NCBI RefSeq assembly: GCF_004361835.1
Contig: NZ_SNWD01000003.1
Span: 124,001-188,000 of the forward strand
Source of the DNA: Stakelama pacifica
GTDB taxonomy: Bacteria > Pseudomonadota > Alphaproteobacteria > Sphingomonadales > Sphingomonadaceae
Direction of reading: 5' to 3'
DNA: 64,000 bases
Shown here: piece after piece, positions 8,994 to 18,379 of the stretch
Layout: each line of letters begins with the position of its first letter
Position numbering within the stretch: the first letter of the stretch is position 1
Position numbers and translations under genes: made by a program
Notes under the pieces: generated by a model
What the model was told of the DNA's origin: nothing
What the model saw: only the letters and a program-made list of their open reading frames with translations
The model's database searches: none

Positions 8994-9467
8994 ATGGCGC
9001 TTGCCCATCGCATCGTCGCGCGCGCGTTTCGTGCGTGGTTCTGGCTTCGCCGACCGCGCACGATCGGCGTGCGCGCGCTGCTCGTCGATCCGCATGGACG
9101 CATCGCGCTCGTCCGGCACCATTATACCCGCTTCTGGTATCTGCCGGGCGGCGGCGTGAACCGCAATGAGGATATGGGAAGCGCCGTGCAGCGCGAAGTG
9201 GCCGAGGAGGTCGGCATCGATGACGCGCCGATCGTCACGATTGCGGGCGTCTTTCACAATCGCCGCGAATATAAGGACGATCATGTCGTGCTGTTCGTGA
9301 TGATGGTCGATGCGGATGCCGCCGCCCGCCTCCATGCCGCCGATCGCCGTGAAATTGCGGAGGCACGCTGGTTTGCACCCGACGCGCTGCCTGATACCGT
9401 GTCGCCCGCCACACGGCGCCGGATCGCGGAATATCAGCGCGGCGCAACCGGCCTCGGGACGTGGTAA
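8994..9467 (+). CDS. Nudix hydrolase
   Basis: Hydrolase of nucleoside diphosphate derivatives. 157 residues. The Nudix box is complete: GGVNRNEDMGSAVQREVAEE then VGI (about residues 55-77), matching G-x5-E-x7-R-E-U-x-E-E-x-G-U, so metal binding should be intact. The basic N-terminus (about 20 residues) looks like an amphipathic helix, not a signal peptide. It slightly overlaps the leader region of the SCO-type gene downstream. The substrate cannot be predicted. Confidence 0.9.
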   Translation: MALAHRIVARAFRAWFWLRRPRTIGVRALLVDPHGRIALVRHHYTRFWYLPGGGVNRNEDMGSAVQREVAEEVGIDDAPIVTIAGVFHNRREYKDDHVVLFVMMVDADAAARLHAADRREIAEARWFAPDALPDTVSPATRRRIAEYQRGATGLGTW

Positions 9468-9505
9468 AGGCTGGTATGCGGCCGATGCAAAGGCTAGGAA
9501 GCGGC

Positions 9506-10105
9506 ATGAAATCCCTGGGCTTCGTGCTTCTCCTCCCGATCGCGCTCACCGGCTGCTCGAGCGGCGGCAGCGGCTGGCATGGCACCAATATCACCGGCAG
9601 CGTCCCCTCGCTCGCCTTTGACATGAAGCGGGCGGATACGGGCGCGAATGTCGATGGCGAAGATTTTCGCGGCGACGTCACCGCGCTGTATTTCGGCTAT
9701 ACCTATTGCCCCGATATCTGCCCGATGACGCTGTCCAATATGGGCCGCGCGCTCCAGCGCATGGGCGATGCGGCAAAGAATGTCCGCGTCCTGTTCGTCA
9801 CCGTCGATCCCCGGCGCGACACCCCGGCGGAGGTGGAGAAATATGTGAAGGCGTTCGGCCCGCAATTTGTCGGGCTGACCGGCAGCGAAGATCAGCTGGC
9901 GCGCGTCGCAAAGCGCTATCGTGTCGCCTATTCGGTCTCCCCCGATCCCGATCCGGCGAAATATGAAGTGACGCATAGCAGCGCGCTGTTCATTTTCGAC
10001 CGCCATGGCGAGGCCCGGCTGCTCGAAAATTCGCTATCGACCGACAAGCCCGATATTGCGGGTGTCGCCGACGATTTGACCCGACTGGTCCGCGAAAAGG
10101 ATTAA
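9506..10105 (+). CDS. SCO1/SenC family copper protein (lipoprotein)
   Basis: Thioredoxin-fold protein that delivers copper to the CuA site of cytochrome c oxidase. About 199 residues from the ATG at 9506, chosen because AGGAA lies 5 bases upstream and the lipoprotein signal MKSLGFVLLLPIALTGC follows directly. The lipobox LTGC predicts membrane anchoring. Copper ligands are CPDIC (about residue 73) and the conserved His in EVTHSSALFIF. It is convergent with, and overlaps by 4 bases, a CtaG-like gene that also serves oxidase assembly. Confidence 0.93.
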   Translation: MKSLGFVLLLPIALTGCSSGGSGWHGTNITGSVPSLAFDMKRADTGANVDGEDFRGDVTALYFGYTYCPDICPMTLSNMGRALQRMGDAAKNVRVLFVTVDPRRDTPAEVEKYVKAFGPQFVGLTGSEDQLARVAKRYRVAYSVSPDPDPAKYEVTHSSALFIFDRHGEARLLENSLSTDKPDIAGVADDLTRLVREKD

Positions 10106-11064
10106 CGCCCGGTCCAGCCGCCGCTCGACACGCCGCCTTCGGGCGCGGGAGAGAGGCGCTCCTGTTCGCGGCGCATCGCGTTCAGGACGCAGATCAGGCC
10201 GATGACGCTCATCATCGCGGGCGGTATCCACACGATTCCGCCGCCCAGCCGCTGGTCCGACAGCGCATCGATGCCCGGATAGAGCCGCCCGCACCACGCA
10301 TAAAAACCGTACAGATCGCGGTCCGCAAAGGCGATGATCGCCCCGCCGGCGATTTGCGGAAAGATGATGCCGACGCACATTGCGGCGCGCATGCCGAAAC
10401 TGTTTCCCGCCGCTTCCCGCCCGCGGGGATCAAGCACCACTGCCCAGAAGAGCAGCCCGTCGACCACCATCGACCAGTTCATCACCGTGTAGAGCCCCGG
10501 ATCGAGCATCGCGACGAAATGGACCGGCGGCCAGAGCCATAGCGCGATCAGGCCAAGGAAAAAGGCGATCGCGATTTCCGGCTGGCGAAAGAAACCTATG
10601 ATCCGCCCGACATAGCGGTGCCGCGCGACGCGCCGGGCGGGCTCCGGCATCCCGGCGATGATCGTCTCCCACGGCCATGCCAGCGCGATCAGGAACGGGC
10701 CGAGATGGTGCATCACGACATGCTGCACTCGGTTGAGGAAGAACATATGCTGCGCCGCATATTCGAAATGTGTCTGAAGCACTGCCCAGATCAGCGCCAT
10801 GCCGCTGAGGAACAGGATCGTTCGCCCTGCGCCGATCGGCACCCGGGCAAGGCCGCGCAGGAACCACCAGAGCGTGAAACCGGCGGCAAGGAACCATAAG
10901 GGCGAAAAGTCCCACGGCGCCCAGAAGGGCATCCATGAGGCGCGATAATGCGACAGCGCCCACAGCACGCACATCGCCGACAGCAACGCAGCGATGCCGG
11001 GCAGGTCGCCATGCCGCCGCGCCGCAGCGGCCAAACCGGATTGCATAGAAAATTCGGGCTTCAC
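10102..11064 (-). CDS. Cytochrome c oxidase assembly protein, CtaG (caa3-type) family
   Basis: Integral membrane protein linked to copper insertion in heme-copper oxidases. 320 residues with about seven hydrophobic segments. Conserved features include the histidine-rich HFEYAAQHMFFLNRVQHVVMHHLGP-type stretch (about residues 99-123, abbreviated here) and PPVHFVAMLDP. Start choice is open: GTG at 11064 or ATG at 11046, neither with a strong ribosome binding site. It is tail-to-tail with the SCO-type gene, which supports a shared role. Confidence 0.85.
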   Translation of the reverse strand: MKPEFSMQSGLAAAARRHGDLPGIAALLSAMCVLWALSHYRASWMPFWAPWDFSPLWFLAAGFTLWWFLRGLARVPIGAGRTILFLSGMALIWAVLQTHFEYAAQHMFFLNRVQHVVMHHLGPFLIALAWPWETIIAGMPEPARRVARHRYVGRIIGFFRQPEIAIAFFLGLIALWLWPPVHFVAMLDPGLYTVMNWSMVVDGLLFWAVVLDPRGREAAGNSFGMRAAMCVGIIFPQIAGGAIIAFADRDLYGFYAWCGRLYPGIDALSDQRLGGGIVWIPPAMMSVIGLICVLNAMRREQERLSPAPEGGVSSGGWTGR

Positions 11065-11449
11065 CGCACTTTTCTACACGGGCCGCAAGGCAAGCGCAAA
11101 GCCGGTGGCGTATTCCGGATGGCAGTAATACCAAACTGCATCAATGGCGAGCCATCCCCCGCCGTCATGCCGGCGCAAGCCGGCATGTGCTGCAGGTGCG
11201 CTGCTCGGTTCTCCCCAATCGCCCCGGAGACCCCAGCTTTCGCTGCGGTGACGACGGGTGACGAGGATCGCAATACGCGGATAGGTCCACATAATCGCAG
11301 CCGGGTATAAGCGTAACTCACGGGTCGCATCGTCATCGCGAGGCGTGCAGCGACGAAGCAATCTCACGATACGCACGTCGCGTCACGATAGCCGCCCGCT
11401 TGAGGCGCGCGCGACGACTATGCTTCAACTGCCTCGATGCACCCTGGTA
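11065..11449. repeat. Gene-free region carrying an inverted copy of the composite repeat
   Basis: The segment 11127-11310 is, in reverse orientation, the same composite unit seen at 3021-3207 and 56471-56656. It contains the stem GCCGGCGCAAGCCGGC and the block that reads CGCGTATTGCGATCCTCG on the other strand. Bases 11329-11380 resemble the unit at 42308-42410. No gene is supported here. Confidence 0.7.
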
Positions 11450-11734
11450 TCAGTCAGCGCTATCGCTATCGGGCACAGGTGGCGCATTCGCCTGCCCCTT
11501 CGCATCGCCCTGATCGCGATAGCGGCCCATTTCCTCGATCTGCTGCGCAGTCATCCCGGCATAAGCGGCGCGCGCCGCGTCGGAGATTGATACGATCACA
11601 TCGGGGATTTCGGCGGTGCGGATATCGTCCTTGCCGCGAATGACATAGGCGGTATCGAAAAAAGGGCGAACCTTTACATAATCGACCATGAAAGCGGGAT
11701 CATTGGCAATAGGTCGGGTCCCGTCAGCTGACAT
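11450..11734 (-). CDS. Small hypothetical protein
   Basis: 94 residues from the ATG at 11734, preceded by GGAG at a workable distance; a GTG at 11746 is an alternative. The sequence is soluble, with a central TAEIPDVIVSISDAARAAY stretch, then AGMTAQQIEEMGRY and a polar C-terminal tail. I do not recognise the family. It lies between the repeat region and a cyclophilin gene on the same strand. Confidence 0.5.
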   Translation of the reverse strand: MSADGTRPIANDPAFMVDYVKVRPFFDTAYVIRGKDDIRTAEIPDVIVSISDAARAAYAGMTAQQIEEMGRYRDQGDAKGQANAPPVPDSDSAD

Positions 11735-11851
11735 ATACAGCTCCACTTCGATCAGATGCCCGCCTGATGCCCCGGAGTATACCGCAAATCGAAGCGCCGG
11801 TTAATATCGTAATCGACCCAATCCGGCCGTTAACCACGAATTGCGATTACG

Positions 11852-12502
11852 CTATTGCGCGATTCGCTTCGCGCTGAGAATCGTCACCGGATCGTCGGGC
11901 ATTTCGCCCCTGAACGCACCGCGATCGTTCTTCTCCGGATCGACCGGCTGGTCGAGAATATGGATCAGGACATCGCGCCCCTCGACCACCTTTCCGAACG
12001 CGGCATAGCCCAGATTATCGCCCGGCGCGTCGGGATGTGCGTCGAAAGAGGGCCGCTGATCGCCGACCGTGATCGTGAATTCGCCCTGTGCAGTGTCGGG
12101 TTTCAGCCGCGGCATTGACAGCGTGCCGTCGGTGTGATGCAGGCCCGTCTCGGTCGTCGGTTCATGCTTAATCGGCGGAAACAGCTTTTTGGGATTGGTC
12201 TGCATCCCGAACTGAACGAAGCCGAATTCCGTATCGACCTTCACCACGCGATAGAATTTCGCGCCCTTCATCCGCCCCGAATCGACATAATGCAGGAAAT
12301 TCTTCGCCGTGATTGGCGCGTCTTTCGTATCGACCGCAACCACCATCCGGCCCGCGCTGGTATCCAGCTCGACGCGCGGCCATCCGGCATAGGGGTCGGG
12401 CAGGCCCTTGACCGGGGCCGTCTGCTCCAGCTCCTGCGCCAGCGCAGCGGTGCCGCCAAGCCCCAGCAGGACCGCCGCCAACAGGGTCACCGTCAATCGC
12501 AT
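11852..12502 (-). CDS. Periplasmic cyclophilin-type peptidyl-prolyl isomerase
   Basis: Catalyses proline cis-trans isomerisation during folding of exported proteins. 216 residues with a clear signal peptide (MRLTVTLLAAVLLGLGG, cleavage near ALA-Q). The cyclophilin core has TKDAPITAKNFLHYVDSG, FVQFGMQ, GTLSMPR, FTITVGDQ and YAAFGKVVEG. The central loop is divergent from PpiA, so activity may be atypical. GGAGAGG precedes the ATG. It follows gatB on the same strand but is separated from it by a hairpin. Confidence 0.88.
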   Translation of the reverse strand: MRLTVTLLAAVLLGLGGTAALAQELEQTAPVKGLPDPYAGWPRVELDTSAGRMVVAVDTKDAPITAKNFLHYVDSGRMKGAKFYRVVKVDTEFGFVQFGMQTNPKKLFPPIKHEPTTETGLHHTDGTLSMPRLKPDTAQGEFTITVGDQRPSFDAHPDAPGDNLGYAAFGKVVEGRDVLIHILDQPVDPEKNDRGAFRGEMPDDPVTILSAKRIAQ

Positions 12503-12561
12503 CGCACCTCTCCGAACCCGGGATCGAGGTGAACCGAAGCAGACGAAATCCTACTTGTCCA

Positions 12562-12593
12562 CCCCCGCCCTCTTTTCGATCGGAGGACGGGGG
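12562..12593 (-). terminator. Hairpin after gatB
   Basis: Eleven-base arms (CCCCCGCCCTC and GAGGACGGGGG, one G-T pair) lie just past the gatB stop. There is no good T-tract, so it may be a 3'-end hairpin rather than a classical terminator. Confidence 0.5.
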
Positions 12594-12601
12594 CGACTAG
12601 C

Positions 12602-14098
12602 TCAGCCCAGCGCCTTTTTCAGCAGTTCGTTGACAACCTGCGGATTGGCTTTGCCCTGCATCGCTTTCATCGTCTGACCGACGAAGAAGCCGAACAATTT
12701 GTCCTTGCCGCCGCGATAATCGGCGACCTTGTCGGGATTGGCCTCCAGCACCTTGGCGATTTCCGCCTCGATCGCGCCGGTATCGCTGGTCTGTTTCAGA
12801 CCCTTTTCCTCGACGATCTTCGCAGGTGCGTCGCCGGTTTCGAGCATGATCTCAAGCACCTGCTTGGCGATGCTGCCCGAAATCGTGCCGTCGCCGATCA
12901 GGCCGAGCAATTCGGCACCGCGTTCGGGGCTGACCGGGCTGTCTTCGATATCCTTGCCCAGCCGGTTGAGCGCGCCAAACAGTTCTGAAATCAGCCAGTT
13001 GGACGCCGCCTTGGCGACTTCCGCTTCGCCCTTTTTCTGGACGCGCGCGCTTTCGGCGAGCAGCGCCTCGAACCAGCGCGCGGTGTCCGCGTCCGCCGTC
13101 AGCACCGCTGCATTATAGGCGGACAGGCCAAGCTCGCTTTCATAGCGGCCACGCTTGGCATCGGGCAGTTCGGGAAGCGTCGCGCGGCATTCGTCGAGAA
13201 ACGCATCGTCGAGCACCAGCGGCAGCAGGTCGGGATCGGGGAAATAGCGATAGTCATGCGCGTCTTCCTTCGACCGCATCGACCGCGTCTCGCCCTTGTC
13301 GGGGTCGAACAGCCGCGTTTCCTGAACGATCCGTCCGCCGCTTTCCAGCACATCGACCTGACGCTGCGCCTCCTGCTCGATCGCCTGCATCACGAAGCGC
13401 ACTGAATTGACGTTCTTCGTCTCGGTCCGGGTGCCGAGTTCACCGCCCGGTTTGCGCACCGAGACATTGACGTCGGCGCGCATCGACCCCTGATCCATAT
13501 TGCCGTCGCACGATCCGACATAGCGCAGGATCGACCGCAGCTTGGTGAGATACGCGCCCGCTTCCTGCGGCGAGCGCATATCGGGGCGGCTGACGATTTC
13601 CATCAGCGCCACGCCCGAGCGGTTGAGGTCGACATAAGAGCGCGTCGGATGCTGATCGTGCATCAGCTTGCCCGCATCCTGTTCGACATGGATGCGCTCG
13701 ACGCCGATTTCCTTGACTTCGGAATCGGGGTCTTTTTCATCGAGCTGCACGGTGATCACGCCCTCACCCACCAGCGGGTGGTAGAGCTGTGAAATCTGAT
13801 AGCCCTGCGGCAGATCGGCGTAGAAATAATTCTTGCGATCGAAGCGCGACCATTTGTTGATCACGGCATTGATCGCCATGCCGGTACGCACCGCCTGACG
13901 AATGCATTCGCGGTTGGGCACGGGCAACATGCCGGGCATCGCCGCGTCGATCAGGCTGACCTGCGTATTCGGCTCGGCCCCGAACGCGGTCGGCGCGCCC
14001 GAAAACAGCTTTGCGTTCGACGTGACCTGCGCATGGACTTCAAGGCCGATCACGACCTCCCATTCGCCCGTCGCGCCCTGAATGCGGTAATTGCTCAT
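12602..14098 (-). CDS. gatB: Asp-tRNA(Asn)/Glu-tRNA(Gln) amidotransferase subunit B
   Basis: Binds misacylated Glu-tRNA(Gln) or Asp-tRNA(Asn), phosphorylates the side chain and receives ammonia from GatA. 498 residues from the ATG at 14098 ([20 protein letters not shown]). Signature stretches are IGLEVHAQ near residue 17, [10 protein letters not shown], and [17 protein letters not shown]. The YqeY-like tail ends [11 protein letters not shown]. An in-frame upstream extension runs through a repeat and is rejected. It is the last gene of gatC-gatA-gatB. Confidence 0.97.
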   Translation of the reverse strand: MSNYRIQGATGEWEVVIGLEVHAQVTSNAKLFSGAPTAFGAEPNTQVSLIDAAMPGMLPVPNRECIRQAVRTGMAINAVINKWSRFDRKNYFYADLPQGYQISQLYHPLVGEGVITVQLDEKDPDSEVKEIGVERIHVEQDAGKLMHDQHPTRSYVDLNRSGVALMEIVSRPDMRSPQEAGAYLTKLRSILRYVGSCDGNMDQGSMRADVNVSVRKPGGELGTRTETKNVNSVRFVMQAIEQEAQRQVDVLESGGRIVQETRLFDPDKGETRSMRSKEDAHDYRYFPDPDLLPLVLDDAFLDECRATLPELPDAKRGRYESELGLSAYNAAVLTADADTARWFEALLAESARVQKKGEAEVAKAASNWLISELFGALNRLGKDIEDSPVSPERGAELLGLIGDGTISGSIAKQVLEIMLETGDAPAKIVEEKGLKQTSDTGAIEAEIAKVLEANPDKVADYRGGKDKLFGFFVGQTMKAMQGKANPQVVNELLKKALG

Positions 14099-14103
14099 CG
14101 CTT

Positions 14104-14195
14104 TGTTTCCGTTCGGGCTGAGCCTGTCGAAGCCCTGCCCTTCTTCCATAAAAGAGTACCGCCCTTCGACAAGCTCAGGGCGAACGGTGAGATAA
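14104..14195. repeat. Inverted pair of REP-like elements between gatA and gatB
   Basis: Two copies of a unit that reads CTTCGACAAGCTCAGGGCGA or its complement (GGGCTGAGCCTGTCGAAG) face each other across about 30 bases. They can pair into a long stem. Units of this CTTCGACAAGCTCAGG type are common in proteobacterial intergenic DNA. This copy sits inside an operon. Confidence 0.75.
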
Positions 14196-14198
14196 GGC

Positions 14199-15680
14199 TC
14201 ACCACCAGGCTTCCGGCCGTGCGGTGAACCCGGCGCGCTGTTCGAGCGCCAGTCCGGCATTCAGCACGCTTTGCTCGTCCATCGCCTTGCCGATGATCTG
14301 AAGCCCCAGCGGCAGGCCCTGCTTGTCCAGACCGCCCGGCACGCTCATCGCCGGTAACCCGGCAAGGCTCGACGGCACGGTGAAAACGTCGTTCAGATAC
14401 ATGGACAGCGGATCGGTCGTCTCCCCGAGCCCGAACGCGGCGCTCGGCGCGGTGGGGGTGAGCAGCAGGTCGCACTCGATCCACGCATTTTCGAAATCCC
14501 GCGCGATCAGCGTGCGAACCTTCTGCGCCTGCGTGTAATAGGCATCGTAGAAACCGGCGCTCAACACATAGGTGCCGATCATGATGCGGCGCTTCACCTC
14601 ATCGCCAAAGCCCGCAGCGCGCGTCGCGGCATACATGTCCTGCAGCCCCGCCCCATCGGGCAGCTCGCGCTGACCGTACCGAACCCCGTCATAGCGCGCG
14701 AGGTTCGATGACGCCTCGGCAGGCGCGATGATGTAATAGGCAGGAAGCGCATATTTGGTGTGCGGCAGCGACACCTCGACGATTTCCGCGCCCGCATCCT
14801 TCGCCCAGTCGATACCCTGCTGCCACAGCGCTTCGATCTCCGGCGACATGCCATCGCTTCGATATTCCTTCGGAATACCGACCCGCTTGCCCGAAAGGTC
14901 GGCGTTCAGACCGGCCTCCCATTTCGGCACCGGCGCATCGAGCGAAGTCGCGTCCTTGGGATCGAAGCCCGCCATCGCCTCCAGCAGAATCGCGCAATCG
15001 GTGACGTCGCGCGCCATTGCGCCCGCCTGATCGAGCGAGCTGGCAAACGCGATCACGCCCCAGCGCGAACAGCGGCCATAAGTCGGCTTGATGCCAGTAA
15101 TGCCGGTAAAGGCAGCGGGCTGGCGGATCGAACCGCCGGTATCGGTGCCGGTCGCCGCCGGGCACAGCCGCGCCGCGATCGCCGCCGACGAACCGCCCGA
15201 CGATCCGCCGGGGGTCAGCGGTGCATTGCCGCCGCCTTCACGCCGCCAGGGCGACACGACATTGCCGAACGCGCTGGTTTCGTTGGACGAACCCATCGCG
15301 AACTGGTCCATGTTGAGCTTGCCCAACATCCCCGCGCCCGCGTCCCAGAGCCGCTGCGATACGGTGGACTCATAAGGCGGTTTGAAATCTTCCAGAATAT
15401 GGCTGGCGGCTGCGGCCTGCACACCCTTTGTGCAGAACAGATCCTTCATGCCGATCGGAACGCCTGCCAGCGGGGCGAGCGTATCGCCCTTTGCCCGCGC
15501 GGCATCGGCGGCGTCTGCCGCTGCGATCGCATGGTCGGGCGTTTCGACGAGGAAAGCGTTCAGCGATTTCGCCTTTGCCACCTGCGCAATGAACGCATCG
15601 GCGGTTTCGCGGGCGGAGAACTCGCCCGAACGGATACCGTCGCGAAGCGCTTTTACACCAAGATCAGTAAGCTCGCTCAT
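14199..15680 (-). CDS. gatA: Asp-tRNA(Asn)/Glu-tRNA(Gln) amidotransferase subunit A
   Basis: Amidase-signature enzyme that releases ammonia from glutamine for GatB. 493 residues. The Ser-cisSer-Lys triad is intact: Lys in VPIGMKDLF (near 78), the first Ser in [13 protein letters not shown], and the nucleophile in [13 protein letters not shown]. Its ATG shares one base with the gatC stop (TAATG), so the two are translationally coupled. Between it and gatB lies only a repeat pair. Confidence 0.97.
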   Translation of the reverse strand: MSELTDLGVKALRDGIRSGEFSARETADAFIAQVAKAKSLNAFLVETPDHAIAAADAADAARAKGDTLAPLAGVPIGMKDLFCTKGVQAAAASHILEDFKPPYESTVSQRLWDAGAGMLGKLNMDQFAMGSSNETSAFGNVVSPWRREGGGNAPLTPGGSSGGSSAAIAARLCPAATGTDTGGSIRQPAAFTGITGIKPTYGRCSRWGVIAFASSLDQAGAMARDVTDCAILLEAMAGFDPKDATSLDAPVPKWEAGLNADLSGKRVGIPKEYRSDGMSPEIEALWQQGIDWAKDAGAEIVEVSLPHTKYALPAYYIIAPAEASSNLARYDGVRYGQRELPDGAGLQDMYAATRAAGFGDEVKRRIMIGTYVLSAGFYDAYYTQAQKVRTLIARDFENAWIECDLLLTPTAPSAAFGLGETTDPLSMYLNDVFTVPSSLAGLPAMSVPGGLDKQGLPLGLQIIGKAMDEQSVLNAGLALEQRAGFTARPEAWW

Positions 15681-15967
15681 TATTCGATCACCTTCGGCAC
15701 GGCGAAAAAGCCATGCTCTGCCTGAGGCGCGTTGGCGAGAACGTCGTCGCGGACATTGCCGTCGGTTACGACGTCTTCGCGCAGGCGCAGCGTATTGGGA
15801 ATGACGGCGGTCATCGGTTCGACATTCGACGTGTCGACCTCCCCCAATTGCTCGACCCAGCCGATGATATTGTTGAGTTCCGGCACAAGGCGCTGAGCCT
15901 CGTCCTCACTGATCGCAATACGGGCGAGCGCAGCGATCTTTTCCACGGTTGCTTTGTCTACGGACAT
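15680..15967 (-). CDS. gatC: Asp-tRNA(Asn)/Glu-tRNA(Gln) amidotransferase subunit C
   Basis: Small subunit that stabilises the GatA-GatB complex. 95 residues, the normal GatC size. It begins [20 protein letters not shown] and contains the conserved [16 protein letters not shown] and [18 protein letters not shown]. It is the first gene of gatCAB and overlaps gatA by one base. A divergent DUF3089 gene starts about 160 bases upstream. Confidence 0.96.
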   Translation of the reverse strand: MSVDKATVEKIAALARIAISEDEAQRLVPELNNIIGWVEQLGEVDTSNVEPMTAVIPNTLRLREDVVTDGNVRDDVLANAPQAEHGFFAVPKVIE

Positions 15968-16128
15968 GCACGGTCCGCTAGCACCGGGCCCGCGCGCCGC
16001 GCAACGCTATTTACGCGAAGAAAGAGCGAAGCGACGCCTTTTCCGGGCCCTATGCTTGCATCCTTAGCCCATAGCGGCCAGCATGGCGGTGCCGTGCGCG
16101 GCTCCTGTCGCATGGTACCGCACCATCG

Positions 16129-17265
16129 ATGGAGAGCCCGCTGGCCCGGAAATTCCTGTATGTCGTCGCGATTCTCATTGTGCTGACTCTGGCGGCGGCC
16201 TTTGCCTATCGCCTGTTCGGCGGCGCGATCCTGCGTCAGGTCATGGTGCCGTCCACTGCGTTCACACCGCAGGCGGCGACCGCTTCCGACGCCTATCGCG
16301 CCCCCGCTATGTGGATCGCCCGGCCCGACAAGCCGAACAATCCGGCACTCTGGACTCCGGAGGGATACAGTCCGGCGAAAAATCCGCCGGCGGCGGTGTT
16401 CTTCATCCACCCGACCTCGTTCCTTAAACGCAGCGCGTGGAACGCCCCGCTCGACGATCCCGAAGCCAATGCCCGCGCCGAACTGTTCCTGCGCGGTCAG
16501 GCGAGCGCGTTCAACGCCGTCGGCGATATCTGGGCACCGCGCTATCGTCAGGCGACGTTCGGTGCGTTCCTGACCGATAAGCAAAGCGCCGACGCCGCGC
16601 TGAACCTTGCCTATGGCGATGTCGAAGCGGCGTTCGAGGAATTCTTGCGCGAAGTCGGCCCCGACCGCCCGATCATCCTTGCCGGGCATAGTCAGGGCGC
16701 GCTCCACCTCACCCGCCTGCTGCGCGACCGGGTGGCGGGAAAGCCGCTCGCGAAGCGAATCGTCGCTGCCTATGTCGTCGGATGGCCGGTATCGCGCACC
16801 GCCGACCTGCCCGCGCTGGGTCTGCCCGAATGCAAGACGCCCGATCAGACCGGGTGCATCTTGTCGTGGGAAAGCTTTGCCGAGCCCGCCGATCCGCAAC
16901 TCATCTTCGATACGTTCGATGCGCATCCGGGACTGGACGGATCGCCGCGCAAGGATACGCCGCTGGTCTGCACCAATCCGATTACCGGAAAAGCCGACGA
17001 TACCGCGCCTGCCGAGGCCAATCTCGGCACCCTGTACCCGTCTTCCGACCTTAAATCGGCGGAGATCATCGCTGGGCGCGTGCCTGCGCGATGCGGCGGG
17101 CGCGGTTTGCTGCTGATCGGCGATCCGCCCGATGTCGGGCCTTATGTTCTTCCGGGCAATAATTACCATGTTTTCGATTATTCGCTCTTCTGGGCGAATA
17201 TCCGCCAAGATGCCGGGCTGCGCATGCAAGCTTTCGGCACCGGCAGGGGCGATAAAATCGAGTGA
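16129..17265 (+). CDS. DUF3089 family protein, membrane-anchored alpha/beta hydrolase-like
   Basis: 378 residues. An N-terminal hydrophobic anchor (about 8-30, LYVVAILIVLTLAAAFAY) places the rest in the periplasm. The nucleophile-elbow motif GHSQG is present (LAGHSQGALHL), as are other stretches I associate with DUF3089 (VFFIHPTSF, IWAPRYRQATF, LGTLYP). This suggests lipase or esterase activity; the substrate is unknown. It is divergent from gatC and followed by a DUF4168 gene with its own ribosome binding site. Confidence 0.82.
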   Translation: MESPLARKFLYVVAILIVLTLAAAFAYRLFGGAILRQVMVPSTAFTPQAATASDAYRAPAMWIARPDKPNNPALWTPEGYSPAKNPPAAVFFIHPTSFLKRSAWNAPLDDPEANARAELFLRGQASAFNAVGDIWAPRYRQATFGAFLTDKQSADAALNLAYGDVEAAFEEFLREVGPDRPIILAGHSQGALHLTRLLRDRVAGKPLAKRIVAAYVVGWPVSRTADLPALGLPECKTPDQTGCILSWESFAEPADPQLIFDTFDAHPGLDGSPRKDTPLVCTNPITGKADDTAPAEANLGTLYPSSDLKSAEIIAGRVPARCGGRGLLLIGDPPDVGPYVLPGNNYHVFDYSLFWANIRQDAGLRMQAFGTGRGDKIE

Positions 17266-17368
17266 ATACTCCTGCCGACGCGCGGAGAGCACGGATCGTC
17301 ACGGAATAGATTGAACCTTGGAAAGGATACGCACATTTCGCGTATCCCCTGTTATTGGGAGAATGAGT

Positions 17369-17764
17369 ATGAAAACGATGATTACTTCCGCCCTGATCGC
17401 CACCGGCCTGACGCTCGGTGCACCGCTCGCCGCCGCGCAGACGAGCACCGATCAGTCGGCCCCTGCGCAATCGACCACCGAACCGACGACCCCGGCCACG
17501 CCCGGCGGCACCATGAACGCCGGCGCGACCGTCAGCGACGCCGAAGTCACTGCATTCGCGCAGTCGGCGGCCGAAATTCAGAAGGTGCAGGAGGACACCG
17601 CCCTTGCCGATGCCGACAAGCAGAAGCAGATGGTCGAAATCCTCGAAAAGCACAGCCTGACGCCGCAGCGGTTCAACGAAATCGCTCAGACCATGCAGTC
17701 GGATCAGGCGCTTCAGGAGCGCATCCGCACCGCGATGCAGGCCAACGCTTCTACAGCAGGCTGA
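17369..17764 (+). CDS. Exported DUF4168 domain protein
   Basis: 131 residues from the ATG at 17369. GGGAG lies about 8 bases upstream, and a signal peptide (MKTMITSALIATGLTLG, cleavage near AAAQ) starts here. After a Thr/Pro-rich linker the helical domain (VTAFAQSAAEIQKVQED to LQERIRTAMQ) resembles DUF4168, whose function is unknown. An upstream in-frame ATG AGT at 17363 is too close to the Shine-Dalgarno sequence. A strong terminator follows. Confidence 0.8.
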   Translation: MKTMITSALIATGLTLGAPLAAAQTSTDQSAPAQSTTEPTTPATPGGTMNAGATVSDAEVTAFAQSAAEIQKVQEDTALADADKQKQMVEILEKHSLTPQRFNEIAQTMQSDQALQERIRTAMQANASTAG

Positions 17765-17787
17765 TCGGTCAAGCGACCCTTTCGAAC

Positions 17788-17828
17788 GGGCGGGCCATCG
17801 CATCGGCGGCGGCCCGCCTGTTCTTTTG
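17788..17828 (+). terminator. Rho-independent terminator after the DUF4168 gene
   Basis: Eight-base arms GGCGGGCC and GGCCCGCC flank a 14-base loop, followed by TGTTCTTTT. It separates this gene from ruvX. Confidence 0.75.
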
Positions 17829-17869
17829 CGCATCGACAGCCGGGCGCTCCTCACCGTACAGCGGGGCGC

Positions 17870-18337
17870 ATGATCACCAACTTCGCTCCGGACTATCGTG
17901 CCGCCCTACCCGATGGCGGACGCCTGCTCGGCCTTGATGTCGGCACAAAGACGATCGGCACGGCGCTGTGCGATGCGGGATGGAGCTTTGCCACCCCCGC
18001 GACGCTCATCCGGCGCGGTAAATTCTCGCGCGATAAGGCGGTGCTCGTGGATATGACGATAAAGCAGTTCGTGAAGGGGCTGGTCATCGGCCTCCCCCTC
18101 AACATGGATGGCAGCGATTCGCCGCGCACCCAGTCGGTGCGCGCTTTCGCTCGCAATATGGAGGATCTGAACCTCCCCATCCTCCTCTGGGATGAACGCT
18201 GGTCGACCGCGGCGGTCGAACGCGCGATGATCGAACAGGATACCTCGCGCGCGCGCCGTGCCGAGAAAGTCGATAACGCGGCCGCCGCCTATATTCTGCA
18301 GGGCGCGATCGACAGTCTGGTCGCTGGCGGGCTCTAA
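17870..18337 (+). CDS. ruvX: Holliday junction resolvase RuvX (YqgF family)
   Basis: RNase H-fold nuclease, implicated in Holliday junction or pre-16S rRNA processing. 155 residues. The first catalytic Asp is in [35 protein letters not shown] and [16 protein letters not shown] are family blocks. The final Asp sits in [16 protein letters not shown]. It lies 42 bases before pyrB on the same strand. Confidence 0.95.
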   Translation: MITNFAPDYRAALPDGGRLLGLDVGTKTIGTALCDAGWSFATPATLIRRGKFSRDKAVLVDMTIKQFVKGLVIGLPLNMDGSDSPRTQSVRAFARNMEDLNLPILLWDERWSTAAVERAMIEQDTSRARRAEKVDNAAAAYILQGAIDSLVAGGL

Positions 18338-18379
18338 CCCCTTGCCTCGCCCGCGCTGCGGGATTAGCGAGCCGCTTTA

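Noticed and set aside
14099..14260. An upstream in-frame extension of gatB
   Set aside because: It runs through the REP pair and lacks family similarity; the ATG at 14098 gives the normal length.
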